Assembly (NCBI RefSeq): GCF_016906305.1
Contig: NZ_JADDOL010000001.1
Location: forward strand, 186,001 to 250,000
Source: Alloalcanivorax marinus
Lineage (GTDB): Bacteria > Pseudomonadota > Gammaproteobacteria > Pseudomonadales > Alcanivoracaceae
Length of the DNA stretch: 64,000 bases
Direction of reading: 5' to 3'
Shown piece by piece: positions 42,204 to 51,411 of this stretch. Numbering within the stretch: the first letter of the stretch is position 1; each line of letters begins with the position of its first letter. The notes beneath the pieces were generated by a model. The model made no database searches, was not told the DNA's origin, and was given only the letters and a program-made list of their open reading frames with translations. A program made the position numbers and the translations under genes.

Positions 42204-43300
42204 CAGACCGGCGCTTCCAGCGGCGTTCTCCAGGACGGCAACCACGCGCCCCGGTCCAGGCCGTCGGGCAGAACGGTGACCGGGGCGCCGCTGCCCAGCC
42301 CGAGATGGCCGCTGACGATGACCGGCTCCGCCTCGCTCAGGCCGGCGACCACTTCCACCCAGCCGTCCCGGCGGCCGCCCAACTGCACCGCGCGGCGCTC
42401 GGCGCGCTGCGTCGTGGTGATGGTGAACACAAAGCTCCGCGCGCCAGAGGTGACGATGGCCTGCTCCGGCACCAGCAGGGCGGCGTGCTCACCGAACAGC
42501 ATCGAGACCCGCAGAACCTCGCCGGGACGCAGCAGCGCCTCGCCATTGTCCAGCATGGCCTTGATGGCAAGACCGGCGCCGTCGCCATCGGCCTGGCCGT
42601 TGAACACCATCACCTTGCCGGCGAATTGTTTGTGTGGATGGGCGTCGCTGCTGAAGGTCACGTCCAGTCCGGGGCGCAGCGCCACCCGGTAACGCTCCGG
42701 CGCCTGAAAGCTCACCTCCAGATTGCGCACGCTGTCCAGGGTGGCGATGGGGTCGCCGCTGCGCAGGTAGGCGCCCGGGTGCACCTGACGCAGCCCCATG
42801 ACACCGTCGAACGGCGCGCGGATGCTGTGGTCCTCCAGGGCCACCCGGCGGGCATCCAGCCCGGTCCGGGCGTCTTCCAGGGCGGTTTTCAGCGTGTTCA
42901 CCTCGGCCTGGGAGACGGCCCGGGTGCCCAGCCGGCGGGCGGCCTCCTGATAGTCGGACAGCGCCCCCTGGTAATCAGCACGTGCCCGTTCCAGATCCAT
43001 CCGGGCCTGACGGTCGTCCAGGGAGACCAGCAGGGCGCCGGCTTCCACGCTCTGCCCTTCATGGAAGTGCAGTTCGGTGACGCGCCCGTCCACCTCCGTG
43101 ACCAGGGTGATGGCGCGACCGGCGCGGGCGGTGCCCGTTACTTCCAGACGGTCGATCAGAGGACGTATCACCGCCGCGGTGACATTCACCTCGGCGGGCG
43201 GCCCGGTCACCGCGTCGTCGTCGGGCGTACCCTGGTACCACCCGGCGATACCCAGGCCCAGGGCGGCCACGATCAGCAGGCTGGCGATCACTCGCAGCAT
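42203..43300 (-). CDS. RND-type periplasmic adaptor (membrane fusion protein), no pump adjacent
   Basis: The 365-residue protein has an N-terminal membrane anchor or signal (LRVIASLLIVAALGLGIAGW), a biotinyl-lipoyl-like barrel (EVDGRVTELHFHEGQSVEAG), a coiled-coil hairpin (about residues 85-145), and beta-barrel and membrane-proximal domains, as in AcrA or MdtA. Such adaptors bridge RND transporters to an outer membrane channel. No transporter gene follows; instead a YgjP-like peptidase overlaps it. The start at 43300 follows GGAGAAG; an ATG at 43324 would add eight residues. Confidence 0.88.
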   Translation of the reverse strand: MLRVIASLLIVAALGLGIAGWYQGTPDDDAVTGPPAEVNVTAAVIRPLIDRLEVTGTARAGRAITLVTEVDGRVTELHFHEGQSVEAGALLVSLDDRQARMDLERARADYQGALSDYQEAARRLGTRAVSQAEVNTLKTALEDARTGLDARRVALEDHSIRAPFDGVMGLRQVHPGAYLRSGDPIATLDSVRNLEVSFQAPERYRVALRPGLDVTFSSDAHPHKQFAGKVMVFNGQADGDGAGLAIKAMLDNGEALLRPGEVLRVSMLFGEHAALLVPEQAIVTSGARSFVFTITTTQRAERRAVQLGGRRDGWVEVVAGLSEAEPVIVSGHLGLGSGAPVTVLPDGLDRGAWLPSWRTPLEAPV

Positions 43301-43463
43301 GGTCTTCTCCAGAATGGGGAGCACGCCGGTTCCGCGAAGGGGCCAGCCCAGGGCGGGGGAGACACGGAGTGTCAGCGTTGTCGGTGGCCGATCGGCGGGG
43401 ACACCGGGCGGCTTCGGGCAGGGTACACGCTTGCCGGGCGGCGGGATAGGAGGCGGGAAAAGA

Positions 43464-43488
43464 ACGGGGCCGGGTTGACCGGCCCCGT
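43464..43488 (-). terminator. Intrinsic terminator of the acyl-CoA ligase gene
   Basis: ACGGGGCCGG, a five-base loop and CCGGCCCCGT form a perfect ten-base stem starting five bases after the ligase stop; on the minus strand it is followed by TCTTTTCCC. It isolates the ligase gene from the adaptor gene. Confidence 0.88.
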
Positions 43489-43492
43489 GGGA

Positions 43493-45127
43493 TCACACCA
43501 GTTCGGCGCGCATTTTCTTCTTGTCCAGTTTGCCCACCGAGGTGCGCGGCAGCTCGTCCACGAACACCACCCGGTCGGGCACGCCGTAGCGGCTGATCAC
43601 CCCATCGTCCGCGTAGCCGCTGAGCAGCGTCTTGATGGCGTCCTCGTCCACCTCGCCGCTCTTGACCACCAGGGCCACCGGGCGCTCGCCCCATTTCTCG
43701 TCGGGTACGCCGACCACCGCGCACTCGGCCACGGCGTCGTGCTGCAGGATCAGGCCTTCCAGGTCCAGGGAGGACACCCACTCACCGCCGGTCTTGATCA
43801 CGTCCTTGATGCGGTCGGTGATCTTCAGCCAGCCGTCGCCGTCGATCACACCGATGTCGCCGGTGTGCATCCAGCCGCCGCGCCACAGTTCCCGGGAGTT
43901 GTCCTCGTCCTTCAGGTAGCCCTGGGTCAGCCAGGGGGCGCGCAGCACCAGCTCGCCCTGGCTTTTGCCGTCGTGGGGCACATCGTTCATGTCGGTGTCG
44001 ACGATGCGCCACTGCACCATGGGCACCGGCCGGCCGGTGCGGCTGCGGTAGTCCGCCTGGGTTTCCGCGTCCGCCTTCTCCAGTTCCGGCGTCAGCAGCG
44101 CCACGGAGATCAGCGGGCAGGTTTCGCTCATGCCGTAGCCGGCATAGATGTCGATGCCCCGGGCCAGGGCCGCCTTGGCCAGGGGCTTGGGCAGCGCCGA
44201 GCCGCCAATGATCACCTTCCAGCCGCTCAGGTCGATGCTCTTGGCGGCTTCCGCCTGCAGCAGCATCTGGATGATGGTGGGCACGCAGTGGGAGAAGGTC
44301 ACCTTTTCGGTGAGCAGCAGCTTGAGCAGGGTTTCCGGCACATAGCGGCCCGGGTACACCTGCTTCACGCCCAGCAGCGTGGCCACGTAGGGCACGCCCC
44401 AGGCGTGCACGTGGAACATGGGCGTGATCGGCATGTACACGTCGTCCTGGTTGAACCGGCCGTGGCCGGAACCGGACAGCGCCGCGCGGCCGGCGAAGGT
44501 GTGCAGCACCAGCTGACGGTGGGAGAAGTACACGCCCTTGGGCAGGCCGGTGGTGCCGGTGGTGTAAAAGGTGGTGGCGCGGGTGTTCTCGTCCAGCAGC
44601 GGAAAGTCGTACTGGTCCGGTGCCTTCTGCAGCAGCGCTTCGTACTCGCCGGCCAGATCCAGCTTGCTGTCCAGATTGCCGCCTTCGTCGTCCAGCAGAA
44701 TAAAGGTCTTGGCGGTTTCGATGCGGTCCTTGAGCTCTTCCAGCACCGGCAGGAACTCGCGGTTCACCAGGATCACGTCGTCCTCGGCGTGATTCAGGGT
44801 GTAGAGAATCTGCTCCGGGCTGAGACGCACGTTCACGGTATGCAGCACGGCGCCCATCATCGGGATGGCGAAGAAAGCTTCCAGATAGCGGTGGCTGTCC
44901 CAGTCCATGACCGCCACGGTGTCGCCGGGCTTGACGCCGCAGGCGGCCAGGGCGCCGGCCAGCCGGTGCACGCGGCGCTCCAGTTCCCGATAGCTGTAGC
45001 GGCGCTGATCGGCGTAGACGATTTCCTGTTCGGGGGCGGAGCGGACGCCGGATTCGAGAATGCCGTGGATCAGCAACGGCGACTCCACCGCCTCCGGGGT
45101 GCGATCAATGGTCAGGTCTTTGCTCAT
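43493..45127 (-). CDS. Long-chain acyl-CoA synthetase (AMP-forming)
   Basis: The 544-residue ANL enzyme has the P-loop YTTGTTGLPKG, YGMSETCPLISVALL, the hinge HTGDIGVIDGDGWLKITDRIKD and the C-terminal catalytic Lys in TSVGKLDKKKMRAEL. It belongs to the branch often annotated as medium/long-chain fatty acid-CoA ligase. Together with the ligase at 11.7 kb it gives two independent fatty acid activation enzymes in the window. The start follows GGAGAG. It is likely monocistronic, with a terminator just downstream. Confidence 0.93.
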   Translation of the reverse strand: MSKDLTIDRTPEAVESPLLIHGILESGVRSAPEQEIVYADQRRYSYRELERRVHRLAGALAACGVKPGDTVAVMDWDSHRYLEAFFAIPMMGAVLHTVNVRLSPEQILYTLNHAEDDVILVNREFLPVLEELKDRIETAKTFILLDDEGGNLDSKLDLAGEYEALLQKAPDQYDFPLLDENTRATTFYTTGTTGLPKGVYFSHRQLVLHTFAGRAALSGSGHGRFNQDDVYMPITPMFHVHAWGVPYVATLLGVKQVYPGRYVPETLLKLLLTEKVTFSHCVPTIIQMLLQAEAAKSIDLSGWKVIIGGSALPKPLAKAALARGIDIYAGYGMSETCPLISVALLTPELEKADAETQADYRSRTGRPVPMVQWRIVDTDMNDVPHDGKSQGELVLRAPWLTQGYLKDEDNSRELWRGGWMHTGDIGVIDGDGWLKITDRIKDVIKTGGEWVSSLDLEGLILQHDAVAECAVVGVPDEKWGERPVALVVKSGEVDEDAIKTLLSGYADDGVISRYGVPDRVVFVDELPRTSVGKLDKKKMRAELV

Positions 45128-45297
45128 GCTTGCTCTCCATCACCAAAAAGTCCGAGCCGAAGCGGAGCCACGCGGCGCCGGATAAACGCCGGCGACCCTC
45201 GCCGTCCGGCCCGGGATTGCTTTGTTATAGCAGGCTGCTGAAACACCCTTGGGGTGCTCAGCCTGGCCTGCGGGGCGGGCAAAAGATTGGCACAGCC

Positions 45298-45322
45298 CGC
45301 CGCCGGCGTCACCCCGGCGGCG
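45298..45322 (-). terminator. GC-rich hairpin downstream of fumC
   Basis: CGCCGCCGG (45298-45306) pairs with CCGGCGGCG (45314-45322) across seven bases. It is 20 bp beyond the fumC stop, with no T-run, so it is a candidate only. Confidence 0.45.
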
Positions 45323-45341
45323 TGACCGGTGCGTCGCGTGG

Positions 45342-46721
45342 TCAGGAGCCGGACGGACCGGTGAGCTTGAGCGGGTCGAGCAGTTTTTCCAGTTCGTCGC
45401 GGCCCAGGTCGGTGTGTTCGGCGGCCACGTCGATCACCGCCCGGCCGCTGGCGAACGCTTCCTTGGCGATGGCGGCGGCTTTCTCATAACCGATCACCGG
45501 GTTGAGGGCGGTGACCAGGATCGGATTGCGCCCCACGCCCTCGGCCAGGCGCTCCTTGTTCCAGGTCATGCCGTGGATCGCCTGGTCGGCCAGATTGCGG
45601 CAGCTGTTGGCCAGCCATTCGGTCATGTCCAGGAGGTTGGTGGCCACCAGGGGCAACATCACGTTGAGCTGGAAGTTGCCGCTCTGGGCGGCCACCGTAT
45701 TGGCCTGGTCGAGACCGATCACCTGGGCCGCCACCATGGTGGCGGATTCGCAGATCACCGGGTTGACCTTGCCGGGCATGATCGAGGAGCCGGGCTGGGT
45801 GGCGGGCAGCTGCAGCTCGCCCAGGCCGTGGATCGGGCCGGAGTTCATCCAGCGCAGGTCGTTACTGATCTTCATCAGCACCACCGCCAGCCCGCGCAGG
45901 GCGGCGGACAGGTGCAGCGGCGCATCCACCGCGCTCTGCGCCAGGGCCGGGTGCGGCAAGGCGGTGAAGGGCCGGCCGGTGTCGTCGGCGAGGGCCTCGG
46001 CGAAACGCTCCGCGAAACGCGGATCCGCGTTGATGCCGGTGCCCACCGCGGTACCGCCCTGGGGCAGCGCCTGCAGGTCGTCCCGGGCGCGGGCCAGGCG
46101 CTCGCTGGCGCTTTGCAGCTGCAGCACCCAGGTGCGCAGCTCCTGCTCCACGGTCACCGGCATGGCGTCCATCAGATGGGTGCGGCCGGTCTTCACCAGG
46201 GTTTTGCCCTCGCCGGCGCGCAGCCCCAGGGTGGCGATCAGATGTTCCAGATCGGGCAGCAATTGCTCGGTGACCGCCATCACCGAGGACAGGTGCAGGG
46301 CGGTGGGAATGGTGTCGTTGCTGCTCTGCCCCAGATTGACGTCATCGTTGGGGTGGATCTCCGTGCCCGCCTCGCGGCACAGGTGGGCCACCACCTCGTT
46401 GACGTTCATATTGGTGCTGGTGCCGGAGCCGGTCTGGAACACGTCCACCGGAAACTGGTCCAGGTGATGGCCGTCGAGCAGCTCATTGCAGGCGCCGACG
46501 ATGGCGGCGCGCTTCTGCTCATCGAGCAGTTCCAGGTCCGCGTTGGTCTGCGCCGCGCAGCGCTTGATGCGAACCACCGCCTGGATGAAGCGTGCCGGCA
46601 GGCCCCGGCCACTGATGGGAAAGTTGTTCACCGCACGCTGGGTCTGGGCCCCCCAGCGGGCTTCCACGGGCACTTCGATTTCACCCAGGGAATCCTTTTC
46701 CACTCGTGTGTCGCTCATCAC
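45342..46721 (-). CDS. fumC: Fumarate hydratase class II
   Basis: The 459-residue protein has the superfamily signature GSSIMPGKVNP and the active-site stretches GSGTSTNMNVNEV, SSNDTIPTALHLS and TGRTHLMDAMPV. It converts fumarate to malate in the TCA cycle and, being iron-free, is the form usually favoured under oxidative or iron-limiting conditions. It starts after AGGAG and stands as a single gene. Confidence 0.96.
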   Translation of the reverse strand: MMSDTRVEKDSLGEIEVPVEARWGAQTQRAVNNFPISGRGLPARFIQAVVRIKRCAAQTNADLELLDEQKRAAIVGACNELLDGHHLDQFPVDVFQTGSGTSTNMNVNEVVAHLCREAGTEIHPNDDVNLGQSSNDTIPTALHLSSVMAVTEQLLPDLEHLIATLGLRAGEGKTLVKTGRTHLMDAMPVTVEQELRTWVLQLQSASERLARARDDLQALPQGGTAVGTGINADPRFAERFAEALADDTGRPFTALPHPALAQSAVDAPLHLSAALRGLAVVLMKISNDLRWMNSGPIHGLGELQLPATQPGSSIMPGKVNPVICESATMVAAQVIGLDQANTVAAQSGNFQLNVMLPLVATNLLDMTEWLANSCRNLADQAIHGMTWNKERLAEGVGRNPILVTALNPVIGYEKAAAIAKEAFASGRAVIDVAAEHTDLGRDELEKLLDPLKLTGPSGS

Positions 46722-46834
46722 CGTTCTCCTGCGCCGCGATCGGGTCCCTCAGTATCGGCAAGCGCCGGGAGGCCGTCCAGGGAGACGGCCACGGCGCGGC
46801 GGCGGACGATGCAAAATGACGAAAAAGACCGGCT

Positions 46835-47866
46835 TCAGCCTTCCCAGACCACCTGATTGCGACCCTGCTGCTTGGCGATATAAAGACGCTGATCGGCGGC
46901 CTCCACCAGCTCGTCCAGACTGTCGCCGTCGGTCCCCCATTCCGCCACCCCGATGCTGCACGAGAGCGGCACGCTCACGCGGCCTCTCTGGTAGGGCTGG
47001 CTGGCGATCAGCTCGCGCAGACTTTCCGCCACCAGGATCGCCTCGTCGCGGTTGGTGTCCGGCAACAGCACGGTGAATTCCTCACCGCCCACCCGGCAGG
47101 GCAGATCGGTGGCGCGCAGCCGTTCACGAAGACGCTGCGCCACGTGAATCAGCACCAGGTCGCCAATGCGGTGGCCGTGGTTGTCGTTGACCGCCTTGAA
47201 CAGATCCAGGTCCAGCACCAGCAGGCTCAGCGGTGTATCGAGCCGTTGAGCCCGGCTGCGTTCATGCACGAACGCTTCGCGGAAGCGGTACAGATTGGCC
47301 AGCCGGGTGAGCGGATCGGTGGAGGCCATCACCACCAGATCGGAACGGGAACGGTGGCTGCCACGTTCATAGATATAGGCGAAGGCGAGCGTCACCGACA
47401 GGGACAGAACGATATTGGCGATCTCGGCGAAGCCGCTGCGGTACAGGTAATCCGGGTATTTATAAAGAAACAGTGCCAGCGCCACGAGAATAAAGAACAC
47501 CGACACCGACAGGCCCAGGCGCGGACCCAGCAGAAGATGGCAAAGCACTGGAACGATGTAGATCCACAGAAATACCGTGGGCGAGGCCTGGGGCAGATGG
47601 AGCGCGACCATCATGATGGTGAGAAACGGGAACAGATAGATCAGTGTCCAGAAGCGCAGACGCGGCGTACGACGCACCACCACATACAGCAACAGCGACG
47701 CGATGGCGGCACCCAGCTCGATATAAGCCAGCACCATCACCCCGCGTCGGGTGTTGATAACGAAGAACAGAGCGCCACACCCCGCGGTGAGAATCAGCAG
47801 CGCCTTGAGCAAAGCGCGACGCTGCGACTGACCGCTGTGGTCGCCTACCTGAAAATCAGTCCCCAT
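46835..47866 (-). CDS. Membrane-bound GGDEF diguanylate cyclase
   Basis: About six hydrophobic helices (residues 20-170) anchor a C-terminal GGDEF domain starting near STDPLTRLANLYRF, with the active-site motif GGEEF. A product-inhibition I-site, RATD, lies exactly five residues upstream. It should synthesise cyclic di-GMP, promoting biofilm growth. The start ATG (47866) lacks a strong Shine-Dalgarno; the open frame continues 35 codons upstream. It is divergent from a nitrate-sensing-type regulator. Confidence 0.9.
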   Translation of the reverse strand: MGTDFQVGDHSGQSQRRALLKALLILTAGCGALFFVINTRRGVMVLAYIELGAAIASLLLYVVVRRTPRLRFWTLIYLFPFLTIMMVALHLPQASPTVFLWIYIVPVLCHLLLGPRLGLSVSVFFILVALALFLYKYPDYLYRSGFAEIANIVLSLSVTLAFAYIYERGSHRSRSDLVVMASTDPLTRLANLYRFREAFVHERSRAQRLDTPLSLLVLDLDLFKAVNDNHGHRIGDLVLIHVAQRLRERLRATDLPCRVGGEEFTVLLPDTNRDEAILVAESLRELIASQPYQRGRVSVPLSCSIGVAEWGTDGDSLDELVEAADQRLYIAKQQGRNQVVWEG

Positions 47867-48214
47867 GTGATATACACCGGATCGTTTTTTGTCGACTTTT
47901 TCCGGAGAGCTACTAGCAAATTGCCAGCAGGCACCATACCCGATTTCAGACGATTTACCGATACGTGGCAATCAAAAATGCCACCCCCACTTCCCTGCTC
48001 CGCCGCCGTCCTGGTGCCGCGCGGCCCCCCGCTCGTGGTCCGATCCGGTGCACCCGATGCACCAAGGCACGGCACGACCGGGTGTCAGGTCGGCGGAAGG
48101 TCTCGTCCCGGCGACCGCCGTGGCGGGTGACCGCCGGTTTTCCAGGGGCACCGGGGAGATGGAACATAACTTGCCTGGATCCCGTCAGGCCGCTCCATCA
48201 GGAGGACTTCGGCG
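47867..48214. other. Divergent intergenic region, no gene seen
   Basis: These 348 bp separate the diguanylate cyclase and NIT-ANTAR genes. The left third is AT-richer, the rest very GC-rich. A small dyad GTGGCA, eight bases, TGCCAC (47965-47984) could be an operator. I could not identify convincing paired -35/-10 elements or an ANTAR-type double hexaloop structure. Confidence 0.4.
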
Positions 48215-49507
48215 ATGGCTTCCCCCGCGCCCACTTCGGACGCTTTCATACTGGCCGCCAAGCAATGCGAGATCGGGATTCTCGAGGAGCTGACGGAAAC
48301 CTGCGACGTGGTCACCGCGATCAGCGAACTGGTGCACGAGCTTCAGCGCGAGCGGGCGCTGTCCAACATTCATCTGGTGTCCCACGGCGAACGCCTGGTG
48401 CCGCAGCGGCGACAACAGATCGAACGCTGCCGACATCAGGAAGACCGGCTGCGCCATCTTCTGAGCCGGCGTTATCTGAATCATCCGCCCGGTCATACCG
48501 GCATGCCGCTGCTGAACACCATCGCCCTGGTCTTGCAGGGCATGGACGGGCTGCCGGCACTGCGCAATAAAATCAGCGATCTGGGCATGAGCCCCGAGGA
48601 CGCCACCTTCGCCTTTCGACGGTTGATCGCCGGTCTGCTGTCGGTGGTCTTTCACGCCGCGGACGTGGCCAGCGAACCGATCATCACCCGCACGCTGGTG
48701 GCGCTGTTCAACTTCATGCAGGGCAAGGAGTACGCCGGCCAGGAGAGGGCCTGGGGTTCCATCGGCTTCGCCACCGGACAATTCAACCGTGAATGGGGCG
48801 AGCGCATCGAACAGCTCCAGGAACTTCAGAATCGCAGCTTCGAGGATTTTCGTCGCTTCATCGACGAAGCTCTGGAAACGCAGTGGCGGGCCCATGAAGC
48901 GGACGCCTGCAACACGGATCTGAACCGGCTGCGATCGCTGATCGAACGGCTTTGTCAGGGCGACTCCATCGATTCGGAAATCAGCGAAGTCTGGTACGAG
49001 GTGGCCACCCGGCGCATCGACGGCCTGCGCGCCATCGAGACGGCCCTGACCGCGGCCCTGCAGCAAACCTGCCGGGAACAACTGACACGGGCCCGGCACG
49101 ATCTTCGTTCTCAGCAGTCCCGGCTTTCCGATCTGGTCCATCATCAAACGCCGCTGACGCTGCTGTTCGACACCCGGGCCCTGCCCTTCACCGATCATTT
49201 CCAGCGCCGGGACATTGGCTCGCCGGAACAGGCCCGCTCGGTCTACGAGCTGATGCTCGGCCAGGCCGAACAGATCAAGCAAATGGAGGAGGCCCTGGAG
49301 GATGCCCGCCGCGCGCTGCGCGAACGCAAGCAGATTGAAAAAGCCAAGGGTCTGCTGATGAGTGAACTGGGCTTGAGCGAAGAGCAGGCCTATGCGCGCA
49401 TGCGGGAGAAGGCGATGCGGAACAACCAGAAATTGGCGGAGCTGGCCGTCACCTTGATCGACGCCGCCGACGCCGCCCGGGAGAACGGACGCGCCCCGAA
49501 AAACTGA
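48215..49507 (+). CDS. NIT-domain ANTAR antitermination regulator (NasR-like)
   Basis: The 430-residue protein has an N-terminal helical nitrate/nitrite-sensing (NIT) domain (about 10-300), including HELQRERALSNIHL whose Arg cluster matches ligand contacts in NasR. It ends in an ANTAR RNA-binding domain (about 365-425) reading RERKQIEKAKGLLMSELGLSEEQAYARMREKAMRNNQ in two halves. NasR binds leader RNA hairpins to prevent termination of nitrate assimilation operons. No such operon is in the window, so this is an orphan or acts at a distance. Start follows AGGAGG nine bases upstream. Confidence 0.88.
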   Translation: MASPAPTSDAFILAAKQCEIGILEELTETCDVVTAISELVHELQRERALSNIHLVSHGERLVPQRRQQIERCRHQEDRLRHLLSRRYLNHPPGHTGMPLLNTIALVLQGMDGLPALRNKISDLGMSPEDATFAFRRLIAGLLSVVFHAADVASEPIITRTLVALFNFMQGKEYAGQERAWGSIGFATGQFNREWGERIEQLQELQNRSFEDFRRFIDEALETQWRAHEADACNTDLNRLRSLIERLCQGDSIDSEISEVWYEVATRRIDGLRAIETALTAALQQTCREQLTRARHDLRSQQSRLSDLVHHQTPLTLLFDTRALPFTDHFQRRDIGSPEQARSVYELMLGQAEQIKQMEEALEDARRALRERKQIEKAKGLLMSELGLSEEQAYARMREKAMRNNQKLAELAVTLIDAADAARENGRAPKN

Positions 49508-49543
49508 ACGCGCCCCTCCGGGCCCGGCGGCCGGCGCCCGACG

Positions 49544-50020
49544 TCAGGCCGGGCGCTTGCGAATCAGGTTCATGCCCTTGAAGCTGGCCACCACCTCGCC
49601 GTCCTGATTGATGCTTTCCATCAGCGCGAAGATCACGCCCCGGTCCGCCTTCGACCGGGACGGCCGCGCCTCCAGCACGGTGGCGCGCAGGGTCAGCCGG
49701 TCACCGGGCCGCACCGGCCGCAGCCAGCGCACCTCATCGACGCCCGGCGAGGCCAGGCCGGCCACCTTGGACACATAGTGGTCCACCATCAAACGCATCA
49801 TCAGACTCAGGGTGTGCCAGCCACTGGCGATCAGCCCGCCGAACGGCCCCGCCGCCGCCGCCTCCGGATCGATGTGCATGGCCTGGGGGTCGAAGCGCCG
49901 CGCGAACGACAGCACCTCCTCTTCCTCCACCTCGATGGGGCCGAACTCATAGACCGCCCCCTCGGGATAGTCCTCGAAGTAACGGTCGCTCTGTGGCACC
50001 GCGAAGGTCGTCACGGCCAT
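49544..50020 (-). CDS. MaoC-family hydratase
   Basis: A 158-residue single hot-dog domain with FDPQAMHIDPEAAAAGPFGGLIASGWHT, split here as FDPQAMHIDPEAA and GPFGGLIASGWHT, which carries the Asp and His of the (R)-enoyl-CoA hydratase active site. Such proteins hydrate enoyl-CoA to 3-hydroxyacyl-CoA or act as related dehydratases. It starts after AGAGAGG. It may link beta-oxidation to hydroxyacyl products; substrate is unknown. Confidence 0.85.
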   Translation of the reverse strand: MAVTTFAVPQSDRYFEDYPEGAVYEFGPIEVEEEEVLSFARRFDPQAMHIDPEAAAAGPFGGLIASGWHTLSLMMRLMVDHYVSKVAGLASPGVDEVRWLRPVRPGDRLTLRATVLEARPSRSKADRGVIFALMESINQDGEVVASFKGMNLIRKRPA

Positions 50021-50133
50021 GGCCTCTCTCCGATCAGGTGAAAAGCACGATGATAACGCCCCCGCCCCCGGAATAACGAGACCGGCCGGACTGCGCTATG
50101 CTGGGCCCGGCGAGCAACAAGGAGCGGGCCCGG

Positions 50134-51393
50134 ATGTTTTCAAAATGGCAGTGGTGGTTGATGCAGTTTTCCCGGGCCCTGTGGGTGCGCGCCACCGCCT
50201 TCGCGATTCTGGCCGTGGGCACCTCGCTGCTGGCCATCGTCGGCCAGCGCTGGCTGCCCGCCGATCTGCCGGTCACCGTGGGCGCCGACGCGGTGGACAC
50301 CATCCTCAATGTGCTCGCCTCCAGCATGCTGGCGGTGACCACCTTTTCGCTGAGCGTGATGGTCAGCGCCTACGGCGCCGCCACCAGCAACGTGACGCCA
50401 CGGGCCACCAAACTGCTGATGCAGGACAGCACCACCCACAACGCCCTGGCCACCTTTATCGGTTCGTTTCTGTTCAGCCTGGTGGGGCTGGTGGCGCTCA
50501 GCACTGGCGCCTACGGCGAAGGCGGCCGGGTGATTCTGTTCCTGGTCACCCTGCTGGTGATCGTGCTGATCGTGATCACCATTCTGCGCTGGATCGACCA
50601 CCTCTCGCGGCTGGGCCGGGTGGGCGAAACCACCGACCGGGTGGAACAGGCCACCCGCGCCGCCCTGCGACAGCGCGCCGCCCACCCCACCCTGGGCGGC
50701 CACCCCCGGGACCCGGACCAGCCGCCGCCCGCGGCGGCGCGGCCGGTGTACCCGGATCGTATCGGTTATGTGCAGCATGTGGACGGCGACGCGCTGTCCG
50801 ACTGGGCGGATCGACAGGACGCCGAGCTCTACCTGGCGGCCCTGCCCGGGCACTTCGCGCATCCCCACCAGCCGCTGGCTTGGGTGGTCGGCGGCGGCCG
50901 CGATCCGGAGGCGTCGGTGCGCGCCGGTTTTACCGTGGACGACGAGCGCACCTTCGACGAGGACCCGCGTTTCGGCCTGGTGGTACTCTCGGAAATCGCC
51001 TCCCGGGCCCTGTCCCCGGCGGTCAACGACCCGGGCACCGCCATCGACGTGATCGGCCGGTCGGTGCGCATCCTGGCGGAGTGGCGGCGGGTCGGCGAGC
51101 AGGCCGCCGCCGAGCATGGCGGTGACCCGGTGCGCCGACCGCGCCTGTGGGTTCCGCCGCTGAATGAGGCGGATTTCTTCGACGATCTGTTCAACCCCAT
51201 CGCCCGGGACGGGGCGTCACTGGTGGAGGTGCAGATCCGCCTGCAGAAGGCCCTGGCCGCCCTGGCGGCGCTGGGCTTTCCGGAGCCCGCCCGCCGGCAC
51301 GGCCGGCTGGCCCTGGCCCGGGCGGAAGCGGCGCTGGTCTCGGAGGAGGACAAGGCGCACCTGCGCCAACGGGCGGACTGGCTGAGCCGTTAG
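50134..51393 (+). CDS. DUF2254 membrane protein
   Basis: The 419-residue protein has four hydrophobic helices in its first 175 residues (WVRATAFAILAVGTSLLAIVG, TILNVLASSMLAVTTFSLSVM and two more) followed by a soluble domain with VLSEIASRALSPAVNDPGTAIDVI, the most conserved DUF2254 region. Its function is unknown. The start at 50134 follows AAGGAG; an ATG 12 codons upstream lacks one. It converges on mnmE. Confidence 0.85.
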   Translation: MFSKWQWWLMQFSRALWVRATAFAILAVGTSLLAIVGQRWLPADLPVTVGADAVDTILNVLASSMLAVTTFSLSVMVSAYGAATSNVTPRATKLLMQDSTTHNALATFIGSFLFSLVGLVALSTGAYGEGGRVILFLVTLLVIVLIVITILRWIDHLSRLGRVGETTDRVEQATRAALRQRAAHPTLGGHPRDPDQPPPAAARPVYPDRIGYVQHVDGDALSDWADRQDAELYLAALPGHFAHPHQPLAWVVGGGRDPEASVRAGFTVDDERTFDEDPRFGLVVLSEIASRALSPAVNDPGTAIDVIGRSVRILAEWRRVGEQAAAEHGGDPVRRPRLWVPPLNEADFFDDLFNPIARDGASLVEVQIRLQKALAALAALGFPEPARRHGRLALARAEAALVSEEDKAHLRQRADWLSR

Positions 51394-51411
51394 CGGTGCG
51401 CTCCGGCGGCG

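Noticed and set aside
42167-45241. A 1024-codon plus-strand frame across the adaptor and acyl-CoA ligase genes
   Set aside because: It spans two well-supported minus-strand genes and their terminator, with low-complexity His/Gln/Gly composition.
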